A stretch of 64,000 bases of DNA from Mycolicibacterium canariasense (GCF_002101555.1 NZ_LQOL01000042.1:284882-348881), one strand, 5' to 3'; positions 25,820 to 35,124 are shown, counted from the first letter of the stretch. Numbers and translations are program-made. The notes: a model not told the origin generated them from the sequence alone.

Positions 25820-26646
25820 TATGCGACTCCCTGTTCCTGGTTGATACGCAATACGTTTCGTGGTTTGACGCCGACCATGGCGGTCGGGTCCAGCGCCGCC
25901 GCGCGCAAAGCGCGGGTGTAGGACTGCTGCGGATGCGCGAGCACTTCGGCGCTCGCGCCTTGCTCGACGATGGCGCCGCCCCGCATCACGATGATGCTGT
26001 CACTGATTTCGCGCACCACCCCGAGATTGTGCGTGATGAACAGGTAGGTCAGGCCGGTGTCGCGTTTGATCTCGCGCAGCAGGCCGAGCACCTGCGCCTG
26101 AACCGACACGTCCAGCGCGCTGGTCGCCTCGTCGCAGACCAGCAGGTCGGGTCCACTTGCCAGGGCGCGGGCGATCCCGATGCGTTGCCGCTGTCCGCCG
26201 GAGAACTCGGCGGGCTTGCGGTGCAGCGCCGTCGAGGGCAACCCCACCCGGTCGATCAGTTCGGCGGCCCGCTGCCGGCGCGCGGCCCGGCTGCTGATGC
26301 CCTGCAGGCGTAGGGGTTCGGCGACGATGTCGACGGCATCCAGGTGCGGGTCCAGCGATCCGTACGGGTCCTGGAACACCATCTGGATGCGGGAGCGCAG
26401 CGGCCGCAGGGCGCGCTCGGACAGCGCGGCGATATCGGTGCCGTCGAACACGATCCGGCCCGACGTCGGGGTGAGCAGGCGGACGATGGCCTTTGCCAGG
26501 GTGGACTTGCCGCACCCCGACTCCCCGACGACGGCCAGGGTGGTGCCGCGCTGCACGGTGAAGCTGACGGCGTCGAGCGCGCGGAACACGCCGTTGCCGT
26601 TGGGGTATTCGACGACGAGGTCCGTCACCGTCAAGAGCTCGCTCAT
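25819..26646 (-). CDS. ABC transporter ATPase, DppF/OppF-type
   Basis: A 275-aa nucleotide-binding subunit. Walker A is GESGCGKST near residue 36-44, the Q-loop region is QMVFQDPYGSLDP, the signature is FSGGQRQRIGIARAL, Walker B is LLVCDEATSALD, and the switch His is in FITHN. The C-terminal extension belongs to the oligopeptide/dipeptide/nickel (PepT) family. ATG 26646 overlaps the stop of the partner ATPase (ATGA). It is the second ATPase of the transporter encoded here. Confidence 0.93.
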   Translation of the reverse strand: MSELLTVTDLVVEYPNGNGVFRALDAVSFTVQRGTTLAVVGESGCGKSTLAKAIVRLLTPTSGRIVFDGTDIAALSERALRPLRSRIQMVFQDPYGSLDPHLDAVDIVAEPLRLQGISSRAARRQRAAELIDRVGLPSTALHRKPAEFSGGQRQRIGIARALASGPDLLVCDEATSALDVSVQAQVLGLLREIKRDTGLTYLFITHNLGVVREISDSIIVMRGGAIVEQGASAEVLAHPQQSYTRALRAAALDPTAMVGVKPRNVLRINQEQGVA

Positions 26647-27455
26647 GCCGGAACTCCGATCGTGGCCGCATTGTCCAGCCGCGGTACCGCGGCCAGCAGC
26701 CGCTGGGTGTACTCGGTTTGGGGGGCGCGCAGCAGTTCCTCGGCGGCTCCGCCCTCGACGAACCGCCCGTTGCGCATCACGAAGATACGGTCCGACATCA
26801 ACCGCGCCACCCCGAGGTCGTGGGTGATCAGCAGCATGCCGATACCCGTGCGCTCCTGCAGTTCCAGTAACAGGTCCAGGATGCTGGCCTGCACGGTGAC
26901 ATCGAGTGCACTGGTGGGTTCGTCGGCGACGATCAACTCGGGCCCGGCGGCGAGCGCGGCCGCGATCAGCACCCTCTGCAGCTGACCGCCGGAGAGCTGA
27001 TGCGGGTACTTGCCGAGTTGTTCGGCGGGCCGCGGGATCTTCACCTGTTCGAGCAGTTCCACCGCGCGCTCGCGCTGCCGCGCCCGGCCGCTGACACCGC
27101 TGTGCCGGATGGCGTCGCGCAGCTGTGCGCCGATGGTGTGCACGGGGCTCAGCGCCGTCATCGGATCCTGCGGAATCAGGGCGATGTGCCGACCGCGAAC
27201 GGCACACAGCGCCCTGTCGTCCCCCAGGATGGGCCGGCCCCCGAAGGTCGCCGACCCGGACAACACGGCCAGGTCCGCCGGCAACAGCCCGAGGATGCCC
27301 ATCGCGGTGGTGGACTTCCCCGATCCGGACTCGCCGATGATGGTGACGGTTTCACCGGCCTCGATGTCGAAGGACACGCCGTCCACGGCGCGGATCACGC
27401 CCGCCGCGGTGATCAGCTCGATCTGGAGTTCCTCGACGCAGAGCAGTTTCGCCAT
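26643..27455 (-). CDS. ABC transporter ATPase, DppD/OppD-type
   Basis: A 270-aa nucleotide-binding subunit. Walker A is GESGSGKST, the Q-loop is IPQDPMTALSP, the signature is LSGGQLQRVLIAAAL, Walker B is LIVADEPTSALD, and the switch His is in LLITHD. It forms a heterodimer with the next gene product. The start ATG 27455 is one base after the permease stop. The C-terminal extension is short compared with DppD (about 320 aa), so an oligopeptide/dipeptide C-terminal iron-sulfur or zinc-like tail is missing. Confidence 0.92.
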   Translation of the reverse strand: MAKLLCVEELQIELITAAGVIRAVDGVSFDIEAGETVTIIGESGSGKSTTAMGILGLLPADLAVLSGSATFGGRPILGDDRALCAVRGRHIALIPQDPMTALSPVHTIGAQLRDAIRHSGVSGRARQRERAVELLEQVKIPRPAEQLGKYPHQLSGGQLQRVLIAAALAAGPELIVADEPTSALDVTVQASILDLLLELQERTGIGMLLITHDLGVARLMSDRIFVMRNGRFVEGGAAEELLRAPQTEYTQRLLAAVPRLDNAATIGVPA

Positions 27456-27456
27456 C

Positions 27457-28410
27457 TCAGGCCGCCTTCTTTCGGAGCGAGAACCGGCTCAGCAGACCGG
27501 TTTTGGGGAAGCCGGCGTGATCTCGCAGACCGTCGCCGAGCAGATTCACCCCGACCACCAACAGCGCGATGGCCAACCCCGGCAGGGTGACCAGCCACCA
27601 CGAGGTGGTGACGTAATCCTGGCCGTCGGAGATGATGCGGCCCCAGGTGGCAAACGGGCGCTGCGGGCCGGCACCGAGGTAGCTCAGCGCGCTTTCCAGC
27701 AGCACCGCCTGCGCGAGCAGCAGCAGTACCACCAGGGAGACCTGCTTGACGATGTTCGGGATGATGTGGCGCAGCAGGATCGCGGTGCGCCCGAGGCCCA
27801 GTACGTGCGCGGCCGCCACATAGGGTTTCTCCCGCTCCACCAACGTCAAGGACCTTGTCAGGCGCGCGATCTCGGGCCACTGCGCAATGGCGATGACGAA
27901 GGTGATGACCGGGATGGACGGCCCGAACAGGGCCACCACCAGGAGCAGCATCATCAGCAGTGGCAGCGACAGCTGGGCTTCCAGCAGGCGGCTGACCACG
28001 GTGTCGACCCAGCCACCGCGATAGCCCGCGATGGCGCCGAGCGTCAAGCCGATGAGGCCGGACACCACCACGGCCAGGATGCCGATGGCCAGGGACACCT
28101 GCCCGCCGTAGAGCACCCGGGCGAGCACGTCGCGGCCCAGCTGGTCGGTGCCGAACAGGTGCCCGCCGGTCAGGGGCGGCAGCCGGCGGGCGGCCAGGTC
28201 GGTGGCGTCCGGCGAGGGCACCGGCAGGATGCGGGCGAACGCCACCGGCAGAATCACGATCAGGGCGGCGATGCCGCCGATCCAGATCTTGACCCGGCTG
28301 TCCCTGGCCCGGCGGGTGGCACCGGCGCGGGCGATGTCACGGGCGGTGACGGCCGACGGGCGCTCCTGGGCCGGGGCCGGATAGACGGTGGTGGCCGGCG
28401 ATGCGGTCAT
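27457..28410 (-). CDS. ABC transporter permease, DppC-type
   Basis: A 317-aa inner-membrane subunit. The long N-terminal cytoplasmic tail is followed by one membrane helix near residue 50, then a periplasmic stretch with HLFGTDQLGRDVLARVLYG, the DppC signature. Five more helices and the ATPase-contact loop EREKPYVAAAHVLGLGRTAIL follow. ATG 28410 overlaps the DppB stop (ATGA). Confidence 0.93.
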   Translation of the reverse strand: MTASPATTVYPAPAQERPSAVTARDIARAGATRRARDSRVKIWIGGIAALIVILPVAFARILPVPSPDATDLAARRLPPLTGGHLFGTDQLGRDVLARVLYGGQVSLAIGILAVVVSGLIGLTLGAIAGYRGGWVDTVVSRLLEAQLSLPLLMMLLLVVALFGPSIPVITFVIAIAQWPEIARLTRSLTLVEREKPYVAAAHVLGLGRTAILLRHIIPNIVKQVSLVVLLLLAQAVLLESALSYLGAGPQRPFATWGRIISDGQDYVTTSWWLVTLPGLAIALLVVGVNLLGDGLRDHAGFPKTGLLSRFSLRKKAA

Positions 28411-29402
28411 GTGGTGGTTCCCTTCCCGAGCCGTACCCGCGGATCGAGCACCGGATAGCAGAGGTCGACCACCAGCTGCACCAGCACCGCCAGCACGGCG
28501 GTCACCAGCACGGTGGCCTGGATCAGCGGATAGTCCCGGGTCTCCAGCGCGCGGACCACCAGCGAGCCGACACCGGGCCAGGCGAAGACGACCTCCACCA
28601 CGACGACGCCGTTGAGCATCGACGCGAATCTGGTGCCGAGCGCGGTGAGCACCGGGATGGCCGAGTTACGCATGGCGTACCGCCAGATCAGTTCGCGCTC
28701 GGAGACCCCTCGGGCCCGGCCCACGATGATGTAGGGCGAGTTGAACGCGCCGACCATCTCACGGCGCACCATCCGCGAGATCAGCGCGACCTGCAGCACC
28801 GCGATGGTGACCGTCGGCAGCACCAGGCTGGACCAGGTGGTGAAACCGGCGGCCGGGAACACCGGGATGAGCACGGCGAACAGCGTGATGAGCATCAGCC
28901 CGGTCCAGAAGTCCGGCATGGACTGCCCGGTGATCGTGACGGCGTTGGCGGCCAATTCGCGACGGGTGTCGGCCCGCCGGGCCATCCACACCCCCAGTGG
29001 CACCGCCACCGCGGTGGTCAGCAGGATGGCCGCGACCGACAGCGTGATGGTGTACGGCAGCCGGCCCAGCACCACGTCGAAGGCGGGGGCCTGGAACGAG
29101 TACGAGGTGCCCAGGTCCAGGTGCAGCAGTCCCTGCAGGTAGCGCAGGTACTGGATGAACACCGATTCGTCGAGCCCCAGATCGGTGCGGATGCGGGCCA
29201 GGTCTTCGGTGGTGGCCAGCGGCCCGGCGATGGCGTCGGCCGGGTCCCCCGGCGCCAACCGGATCAGGACGAACACCGTGGTGAGGGTGAGGAATACGGT
29301 GAGCAAGCTCTGCCCCAGCCGCCGGATGATGTATCTCGGCATGGCGGCGGTGAACCAGCGGCGCGCGGGCCGGCGGGCCGGTGCGTCGAGCTGTTGGGTC
29401 AT
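28407..29402 (-). CDS. ABC transporter permease, DppB-type
   Basis: A 331-aa inner-membrane subunit with the DppB layout: an N-terminal helix (YIIRRLGQSLLTVFLTLTTVF), RLAPGDPADAI, and the EAA-like loop with YIIVGRARGVSERELIWRYAMRN. The final helices carry FAWPGVGSLVVRAL. First gene of the minus-strand operon; ATG 29402 with AAGGA upstream. Divergent from the binding-protein gene over a 160-base control region with four TGCGC-type hexamers. Confidence 0.94.
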   Translation of the reverse strand: MTQQLDAPARRPARRWFTAAMPRYIIRRLGQSLLTVFLTLTTVFVLIRLAPGDPADAIAGPLATTEDLARIRTDLGLDESVFIQYLRYLQGLLHLDLGTSYSFQAPAFDVVLGRLPYTITLSVAAILLTTAVAVPLGVWMARRADTRRELAANAVTITGQSMPDFWTGLMLITLFAVLIPVFPAAGFTTWSSLVLPTVTIAVLQVALISRMVRREMVGAFNSPYIIVGRARGVSERELIWRYAMRNSAIPVLTALGTRFASMLNGVVVVEVVFAWPGVGSLVVRALETRDYPLIQATVLVTAVLAVLVQLVVDLCYPVLDPRVRLGKGTTT

Positions 29403-29467
29403 CGAGACGTCCTTCGTCGAACGAGGAGGTGCTGTTACTCAGCTCACAATGTCACGCCTGCGTGTTT

Positions 29468-29518
29468 TGCGCAAGTATGCGCAGTCGATTGCGCGTTGTG
29501 CGCATTAGGGCGTAGAGT
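29468..29518. promoter_or_regulatory. Divergent promoter with four TGCGC-type hexamers
   Basis: TGCGCA occurs at 29468, 29478 and 29499 and TGCGCG at 29490, so the hexamers repeat every 9-12 bases, close to one helical turn. A plausible promoter for the binding-protein gene is TTGCGC (29489-29494), 18 bases, TAGAGT (29513-29518), so the third site overlaps the -35. The likely ligand is the DeoR-type regulator encoded at 35125. Confidence 0.55.
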
Positions 29519-29565
29519 TCGGTTGTGTCAGCCGTCACAGCAGAGTCTCGCCCGGAGGGTCGATG

Positions 29566-31146
29566 ATGACCAAACCCGTTCTCCAACGGCAGTTTTCGCG
29601 CCGCAACCTGCTCCGGTCCGGGGTGTTGCTGGGTGCGGGCCTGGCCGTCGGTTCGGCCGCCGCCGGGTGCGCCACCCCCACCGGCCGGCCGGGTCCCACC
29701 ACGATCAGCCTCGCCATGAACCGGTCCATGACCACCCTGGACAACAAGCTCCTGCAGTACGACGCCGCGCTGACCGTGCAGCGCGCCGTGCGCCAGGCGC
29801 TCACCGAGATCGACGAGAACCTGCGCCCGCGGCTGGTGCTCGCCGAGGAGTTCCGGCTCACCACACCCACTCAGTGGTTCGTCCGGCTGCGCCGCGGTAT
29901 CCGCTACTCCGACGGATCGCCGGTCCAGGTCGAAGACGTCGCGACCGCCCTGCAGATGTACAGCCAGGTGCACGGCGGGTTCGTCGGCGGCTTCTTCCCC
30001 GAATGGCCGACCGTCGCGAAAATCGACGCCACCAGTTTCACCTTGAACACCCAACGCCCGGTTCCGGTGCTCGACTACCTGATGTCCAACATCCTCGTCA
30101 CCCCCGCTGCGGCCAACCGGCCGGAGGATCTGCAGGGTGGCGTGGGCACCGGGCCGTTCATCGTCACCGCGGCCGACCGCGGGCTGGGCAACTACAGCCT
30201 GGAACGCAACGTCAACTACTGGGGTCCGCGCCCGTCGGTCGAGTCGGTCCGGGTGCGGTTCATGCCCGACGAATCCAGCCGCGTGGTGGCGCTGCGCAGC
30301 GGCGAGGTGGACGTCATCGACTCCATCACGCCGGACTCCACCGATCAGCTGGCCGGATTGACCGGTGTCGCGGTGGATCATGCCGACGGGGTGCGGCTCA
30401 ATCAGCTGTTCTACAACTTCCGCAAGCCGCCCGGCGCGCCGACCGCCGATGTCCGGGTGCGCCGTGCGCTCACCTACGCCATCGACGGCACGTCACTGAT
30501 CGACAACGTGCTGCAGAAATCGGCCACCGCCTCCAAGAGTGTCATCCCGCTGAGCCTGGACGGCGCCGTAGAGACCGGCGAGTACACCTACGACCCGGAC
30601 CGGGCCCGGCACGAGCTGGACGCGCTCGGCCTGCGTGACTTGTCGCTCAAGATCATCTGGGAGAGCGGGGAATTCGCGGCCGACACCGACATCATGGAAT
30701 CGGTGGTGCAGATGCTGTCGGCCGTGGGTGTGCGCGCCACCCTGCGCCAGTTCGAACCCGGCGGCGATATCGCCCAGTGGCGCCAGGGCCGTGCCGGTGA
30801 CTGGGACGTCCTCGGAAACGGCTTCCCCAGCCCCACCGGGTTGGCACTGACCATCATGCAGGGCATGTACGCGGGCACGCAGGAGAAGGAGAAGACCCGC
30901 GATACCTACCACGGTTACCTGTTCCCGGAGATCACCGCCCAGATCACCAGAGCCTCGGAGGAACCGGATGCGAAGCGCCGCGCCGAACTGCTGGCCACGG
31001 CGCAGCACGACATCTGGAAAACCTGCCCGATGCTGTGGTCGTTCGTGCCGAAGGCGGTGCTCGGCAGGCGATCGCGCATCGACGGGATTGCGCTGCGCCC
31101 CACCAACTCCTACAACCTGGCCACCGTGTCACTGAAGGGTGACTGA
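29566..31146 (+). CDS. Family 5 solute-binding lipoprotein of the ABC transporter
   Basis: A 526-aa extracytoplasmic binding protein of the peptide/nickel family (SBP_bac_5). The N-terminus has the twin-arginine motif FSRRNLLRSG, a hydrophobic segment and a lipobox ending in Cys35 (SAAAGCATP), so it is exported folded and lipid-anchored. The body has the usual class C features, such as FVRLRRGIRYSDGSPV and GTGPFIV. Two ATG codons are in tandem (29563, 29566); GGAGG sits better for the second. It starts the plus-strand operon. Family members bind peptides, but also glycosides and oligosaccharides, which fits the downstream enzymes. Confidence 0.93.
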   Translation: MTKPVLQRQFSRRNLLRSGVLLGAGLAVGSAAAGCATPTGRPGPTTISLAMNRSMTTLDNKLLQYDAALTVQRAVRQALTEIDENLRPRLVLAEEFRLTTPTQWFVRLRRGIRYSDGSPVQVEDVATALQMYSQVHGGFVGGFFPEWPTVAKIDATSFTLNTQRPVPVLDYLMSNILVTPAAANRPEDLQGGVGTGPFIVTAADRGLGNYSLERNVNYWGPRPSVESVRVRFMPDESSRVVALRSGEVDVIDSITPDSTDQLAGLTGVAVDHADGVRLNQLFYNFRKPPGAPTADVRVRRALTYAIDGTSLIDNVLQKSATASKSVIPLSLDGAVETGEYTYDPDRARHELDALGLRDLSLKIIWESGEFAADTDIMESVVQMLSAVGVRATLRQFEPGGDIAQWRQGRAGDWDVLGNGFPSPTGLALTIMQGMYAGTQEKEKTRDTYHGYLFPEITAQITRASEEPDAKRRAELLATAQHDIWKTCPMLWSFVPKAVLGRRSRIDGIALRPTNSYNLATVSLKGD

Positions 31147-31148
31147 CC

Positions 31149-32333
31149 GTGGACACCGTATCGCTGCGCACCGACGGGATCGTCCGCGCGACCGCCGAGC
31201 CCGGCCGCCGTGACGCCCTGCTGCCCGCGCCGCGGGTGCAGAACCATGCCGCCAATCTGGCGGTTCTGCCCGACGGCACGCTGGGTTGCGTGTGGTTCGC
31301 CGGCACCCAGGAGGGTGTCCCGGATATCGGGGTGTGGTTCTCCCGGCTCGCCGACGGGGTGTGGTCACCACCCGTCGCACTGTCGGACGACCCGACCCGG
31401 TCGGAGCAGAATCCGCTTCTTTACGTGCATGATTCGCGCCACGTTTGGCTGCTGTGGACCTCACAGCACGCCGGTAACCAGGACACCGCGCGGGTGCTGC
31501 GCCGTATCTCCTCCGACGGCGGGCACAGCTGGGGCGAACCGCATGTGCTGCTGCCGGAGACCGAGGAGGGCGGGGTGTTCGTCCGCCAACCCCTGGTCCG
31601 GTTGCCCAGCGGACGGCTGCTGCTGCCGATCTTCCACTGCGTGCGCGTCCCGGGACAGCGCTGGGTGGGGGACCGGGACTACAGCGGCGTGATGATCTCC
31701 GACGACGACGGCGGCACCTGGCGCGAGGTGGTGGTGCCCGACAGCACCGGGGCGGTGCACATGAACATCGGGCGGCGCTCCGACGGCAGTCTGGTCGCGC
31801 TGTATCGCAGCCGCTGGGCCGATTTCGTCTACCGCAGCATCTCCACCGACGACGGCCAGACGTGGTCGGCACCGCAGCCCACCGAACTGCCGAACAACAA
31901 TTCGTCCATCCAGTTCGTGGTGCTGTCCGATGACCGGCTGGCCCTGGTGTGCAACGAATCCAGCGCCGCCGATGCCACCGCACGGCGCACATCGCTCTAC
32001 GACGAGATCGACGACGACGGCCTGGCCGCCGACGGGCCCGCCCCCGCGGCGCAGGTACCTGTCGACGGCGACTCCCGCGCCGCGTTCTGGGGTGCACCGC
32101 GCGCCCCGATGACGCTGGCGCTGTCCGACGACGGTGGACTGACCTGGCCGGTACGTCGCAATCTGGAAGTCGGTGACGGGTACTGCCTGTCCAACAATTC
32201 CCGGGACGGCCTGAACCGGGAGTACTCCTACCCGAGCATCACCACCGCCGGCGACACCCTGCACATCGCGTTCACCCGGTTCCGCCAGGCCATCGAGTAC
32301 GTCGAGGTCGGCCCGGCATGGATGCCGACATGA
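31149..32333 (+). CDS. Sialidase-family (BNR/Asp-box) beta-propeller protein
   Basis: A 394-aa protein with four visible Asp boxes: SSDGGHSW (121-128), SDDDGGTW (184-191), STDDGQTW (232-239) and SDDGGLTW (near 327). It resembles the neuraminidase-like family (BNR_2). The N-terminal part QNHAANLAVLPDGTLGCVWFAGTQEG fits the family start. There is no signal peptide, so it is probably cytosolic, unlike secreted sialidases. The context is sugar-acid catabolism, so hydrolysis of an imported glycoside or acid-sugar conjugate is more likely than true sialidase action. The GTG start at 31149 is 2 bases after the binding-protein stop. Confidence 0.85.
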   Translation: MDTVSLRTDGIVRATAEPGRRDALLPAPRVQNHAANLAVLPDGTLGCVWFAGTQEGVPDIGVWFSRLADGVWSPPVALSDDPTRSEQNPLLYVHDSRHVWLLWTSQHAGNQDTARVLRRISSDGGHSWGEPHVLLPETEEGGVFVRQPLVRLPSGRLLLPIFHCVRVPGQRWVGDRDYSGVMISDDDGGTWREVVVPDSTGAVHMNIGRRSDGSLVALYRSRWADFVYRSISTDDGQTWSAPQPTELPNNNSSIQFVVLSDDRLALVCNESSAADATARRTSLYDEIDDDGLAADGPAPAAQVPVDGDSRAAFWGAPRAPMTLALSDDGGLTWPVRRNLEVGDGYCLSNNSRDGLNREYSYPSITTAGDTLHIAFTRFRQAIEYVEVGPAWMPT

Positions 32334-33007
32334 CCGGCATGGCGGTGGTCACCGGCGCCAGTTCCGGTATCGGCGCCGCCGTGTCGCGCCGCCTACTCGA
32401 CGACGGCTGGCACGTCATCGGGCTGAGCCGTCGGGTGCCGGATATCCGGCACACCGGTTTCGATTCCTTCACAACGGATCTCGGTGATCTCGATGCGCTG
32501 CGCGGGTGGGCGCGCGACCTCGGCGCGGTCGACGCCGTCGTCCACGCGGCGGGGTTGCAGTACTCGGCGCCGCTCGGTGCACTGGATCCCGACCACGGGC
32601 TGCGGATGTGGCGCATCCACGTCGGTGCGGCCGAGGCGCTCGTCGACGCGCTGGCACCGATGTTGCCCGACGGCGCCCGGGTGGTCCTGATCGGCAGCCG
32701 CACCATGACCGGGAATCCCGGCAAGAGTCAGTACGCCGCAACCAAGGCCGCGCTGGCGGGGATGGCGCGGTCCTGGGCGGCCGAACTCGCCGGCCGCGGC
32801 ATCACCGTCAACGTCGTCGCCCCGGGTCCCACCGACACCCCGATGCTGGCCGACCCGGCCCGCTCGCACACCCCACCGAAACTGCCGCCGCTGGGCCGGT
32901 TCATCGATCCGGCCGAGGTGGCCGGACTGGTCGCGTTCCTGCTCGGCCCGGACGCCCGCAGCATCACCGGCCAGACCATCGTGCAGTGCGCGGGGGCGTC
33001 GCTGTGA
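32330..33007 (+). CDS. Short-chain dehydrogenase/reductase
   Basis: A 225-aa classical SDR. Cofactor site VTGASSGIGAAV at residues 6-17; catalytic Ser in VVLIGSRTM and the Tyr-Lys pair in QYAATKAALAGMAR. The ending TGQTIVQCAGASL is the usual C-terminus. It probably oxidises a hydroxyl of the sugar acid (or reduces the aldehyde). The ATG at 32330 overlaps the sialidase-family stop (ATGA); an ATG four codons earlier is possible. Its stop overlaps the kinase start. Confidence 0.9.
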   Translation: MTGMAVVTGASSGIGAAVSRRLLDDGWHVIGLSRRVPDIRHTGFDSFTTDLGDLDALRGWARDLGAVDAVVHAAGLQYSAPLGALDPDHGLRMWRIHVGAAEALVDALAPMLPDGARVVLIGSRTMTGNPGKSQYAATKAALAGMARSWAAELAGRGITVNVVAPGPTDTPMLADPARSHTPPKLPPLGRFIDPAEVAGLVAFLLGPDARSITGQTIVQCAGASL

Positions 33008-34113
33008 CCGGCACCATCGCCGTGCTGGCCGACGACCTCTCCGGGGCGGCCGAAACCGCCGCGGCGTTCCTCGACCGCGGCATCCCGGTCACCTTGTGCC
33101 TCGCGGCCGGGGCTGTCCCGGCCACCGGGGTCACCGTGTTCGACCTGAACACCCGCACCATGACGGCGCAGGACGCCCGGCGGGTACACCGCGCGACCCT
33201 GACCCGGCTGGCACCGGATGTGTTGGTGGTCAAGAAGATCGACTCGTTGTTGCGCGGCAATGTACGCGCCGAGGTCGACGTGCTGGCCGAGCGCGGCCCG
33301 GTTGTGGTCGCGGCCGCCCTGCCCGCGCTGCGCCGCAGCGTGATCGGCGGGGTGTTGCACGTCGACGGGGTGCCGTTGCACCGCACCGACGCGTGGGCGG
33401 CCGAATCCGGTGCACCGCCGCGCTCCCTGGCCGAGCTGCTCGGGCCCCATGTCACCGTCCGCGACGCCACCAGTGACGCCGACCTCGACACCATCGTGCG
33501 CTCGGTCGCACCGGGCACCCAGTTGGTCGGAACGTCGGCGCTGGCCGCCGCGCTGGCCCGCACCCTGCCGGAGCAGGCACCTGCCCTCGCGTGCCGGGCG
33601 CCGTCGGCCGGCCTGCTCGCCGTGATCGGCACGGCGCATCCGCACGCGGCCGAACAGGTTCGCCGGCTGGTCGGCACCGGTGTGCGGCACGTGCCGCTGG
33701 CTGCCGGTGACTTGCTCAGCGGTGCCGCCGATCCCGCCGATGTGTGCCGCGCCCTCGAGGCGGGACCGGCGGTGGTCACGGTGGACGGCGAAGTCCGGCC
33801 CGAACACGCCAGCGAATTATCCTGCGTCATCGGGCGTTTGGTGGCCTCTGCCCTGCCCGCCCTCGGCGCTCGGCGGCCCGACCTGATTCTGACCGGTGGG
33901 GAGACCGCCCGCGCGGTCGTCGATGCCCTCGGTCTCACCGATCTGCGGCCCATCCACCAGGTGCACCACGGTGCGGTGGTGTCGGTCGCATCCGACGGGC
34001 GCAGCGTCGCCACCCGTCCTGGCAGTTTCGGCGACGGCGACAGTCTGGTCGCCATCGCCGACTATCTGGCCAGTCCCCAGCATGTCCACCCCCAATTGAA
34101 GGACAATTCATGA
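33004..34113 (+). CDS. DUF1537 four-carbon acid sugar kinase family protein
   Basis: A 369-aa kinase of the family that phosphorylates D-threonate, L-threonate or D-erythronate at C4. The N-terminal motif is IAVLADDLSGAAETAAAFL, KKIDSLLRGN is the family's substrate-domain motif, and DLILTGGETARAV is the nucleotide-domain motif. The protein is some 50 residues shorter than typical members (about 420 aa), with most loss in the linker. The GTG start at 33004 overlaps the SDR stop (GTGA). The pair with PdxA2 directly downstream is the known D-threonate/D-erythronate module. Confidence 0.9.
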   Translation: MTGTIAVLADDLSGAAETAAAFLDRGIPVTLCLAAGAVPATGVTVFDLNTRTMTAQDARRVHRATLTRLAPDVLVVKKIDSLLRGNVRAEVDVLAERGPVVVAAALPALRRSVIGGVLHVDGVPLHRTDAWAAESGAPPRSLAELLGPHVTVRDATSDADLDTIVRSVAPGTQLVGTSALAAALARTLPEQAPALACRAPSAGLLAVIGTAHPHAAEQVRRLVGTGVRHVPLAAGDLLSGAADPADVCRALEAGPAVVTVDGEVRPEHASELSCVIGRLVASALPALGARRPDLILTGGETARAVVDALGLTDLRPIHQVHHGAVVSVASDGRSVATRPGSFGDGDSLVAIADYLASPQHVHPQLKDNS

Positions 34114-35120
34114 CAGGACTTCCCGTTGTCGCCGTCACCATGGGCGACGGTGCCGGTATCGGCCCGGAGGTGATCGTGCCCGCGCTGCTGGAGCCGGCCA
34201 CCCAGGCCCGCTGCAATCCCGTCGTGATCGGCGATGCCAAGCGGCTGGCGCAGGCGGCCGCCCTGCTGGGCAGCACGGCCGAGATCGTCACCGTCGCCAC
34301 CGTGGCGGACGCCCGGCAGGTGCCCGGCCGCATCAACGTCATCGACCTGGACCTGCTGCCCGACGACCTGCCGTGGGGACAGTTGTCGGCGGCGGCCGGG
34401 CACGCCGCCTATGAGTACATCCGGGTGGCCAGCGAATTGGCGGTGCGTGGCGAGGTCCAGGCGATCTGCACGGCACCGTTGAACAAGGAGGCGCTGCACG
34501 CGGCCGGGCACGTGTTCCCCGGGCACACCGAACTGCTCGCGCATCTCACCGGCACCGAGGAGGTGTCGATGATGCTGTCCACGCCCAAGCTCAAGGTCAT
34601 CCACGTCACCACCCATATCGGCCTGATCGACGCCGTCCGGCGGATCGAGCCGGGACTGGTCGAGCGCACCGTGCGCCGCGGCCACGACGCCCTGGTGCGC
34701 GCCGGCAACCCGGACCCCAAGATCGGGGTGTGCGGCATCAACCCGCATGCCGGGGAAAACGGCCTGTTCGGGTACGGCGAGGAGGAGGAGAAGATCATCC
34801 CCGCCGTCGAGAAATTGGTCGCCGACGGGATCGACGTGCACGGTCCGCTGCCCGCCGACACGGCGTTCTTCCTGGCCGGACGTGGCGATTACGACCTGAT
34901 CGTGGCGATGTACCACGACCAGGGGCACGGCCCGGTGAAGGTGCTCGGCATCGAGGCCGGGGTCAACATCACCGTCGGTCTGCCCGTGATCCGCACCTCG
35001 GTGGATCACGGCACGGCTTTCGATATCGCGGGCAAGGGTATCGCCGAGGCCGGTAGTATGGTCGAAGCTCTTCGGCAGGCCGCCGAATTGGCAAGCAGCA
35101 CAACGACTGTCAAAGGATAG
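34110..35120 (+). CDS. pdxA2: PdxA2-type 4-phosphoacid-sugar dehydrogenase
   Basis: A 336-aa PdxA-family oxidative decarboxylase. Motifs: VAVTMGDGAGIGPEVIV, the metal/substrate His in FPGHTELLAHL, YHDQGHGPVKVLG, and NITVGLPVIRTSVDHGTAFDIAGKG. PdxA2 enzymes act on 4-phospho-D-threonate or -erythronate to give dihydroxyacetone phosphate and CO2 with NAD. They differ from PdxA of vitamin B6 synthesis mainly by context, as here next to a DUF1537 kinase. ATG at 34110 overlaps the kinase stop (ATGA), with AAGGA upstream. Confidence 0.93.
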   Translation: MTGLPVVAVTMGDGAGIGPEVIVPALLEPATQARCNPVVIGDAKRLAQAAALLGSTAEIVTVATVADARQVPGRINVIDLDLLPDDLPWGQLSAAAGHAAYEYIRVASELAVRGEVQAICTAPLNKEALHAAGHVFPGHTELLAHLTGTEEVSMMLSTPKLKVIHVTTHIGLIDAVRRIEPGLVERTVRRGHDALVRAGNPDPKIGVCGINPHAGENGLFGYGEEEEKIIPAVEKLVADGIDVHGPLPADTAFFLAGRGDYDLIVAMYHDQGHGPVKVLGIEAGVNITVGLPVIRTSVDHGTAFDIAGKGIAEAGSMVEALRQAAELASSTTTVKG

Positions 35121-35124
35121 GGAT

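Noticed and set aside
31149..32333. A true secreted sialidase acting on host sialic acid
   Set aside because: No signal peptide, no flanking sialate lyase, kinase or epimerase genes, and a context of C4 acid-sugar enzymes.
34110..35120. PdxA of vitamin B6 synthesis
   Set aside because: Mycobacteria make PLP with PdxS/PdxT, and the gene directly follows a DUF1537 kinase, which fits PdxA2.
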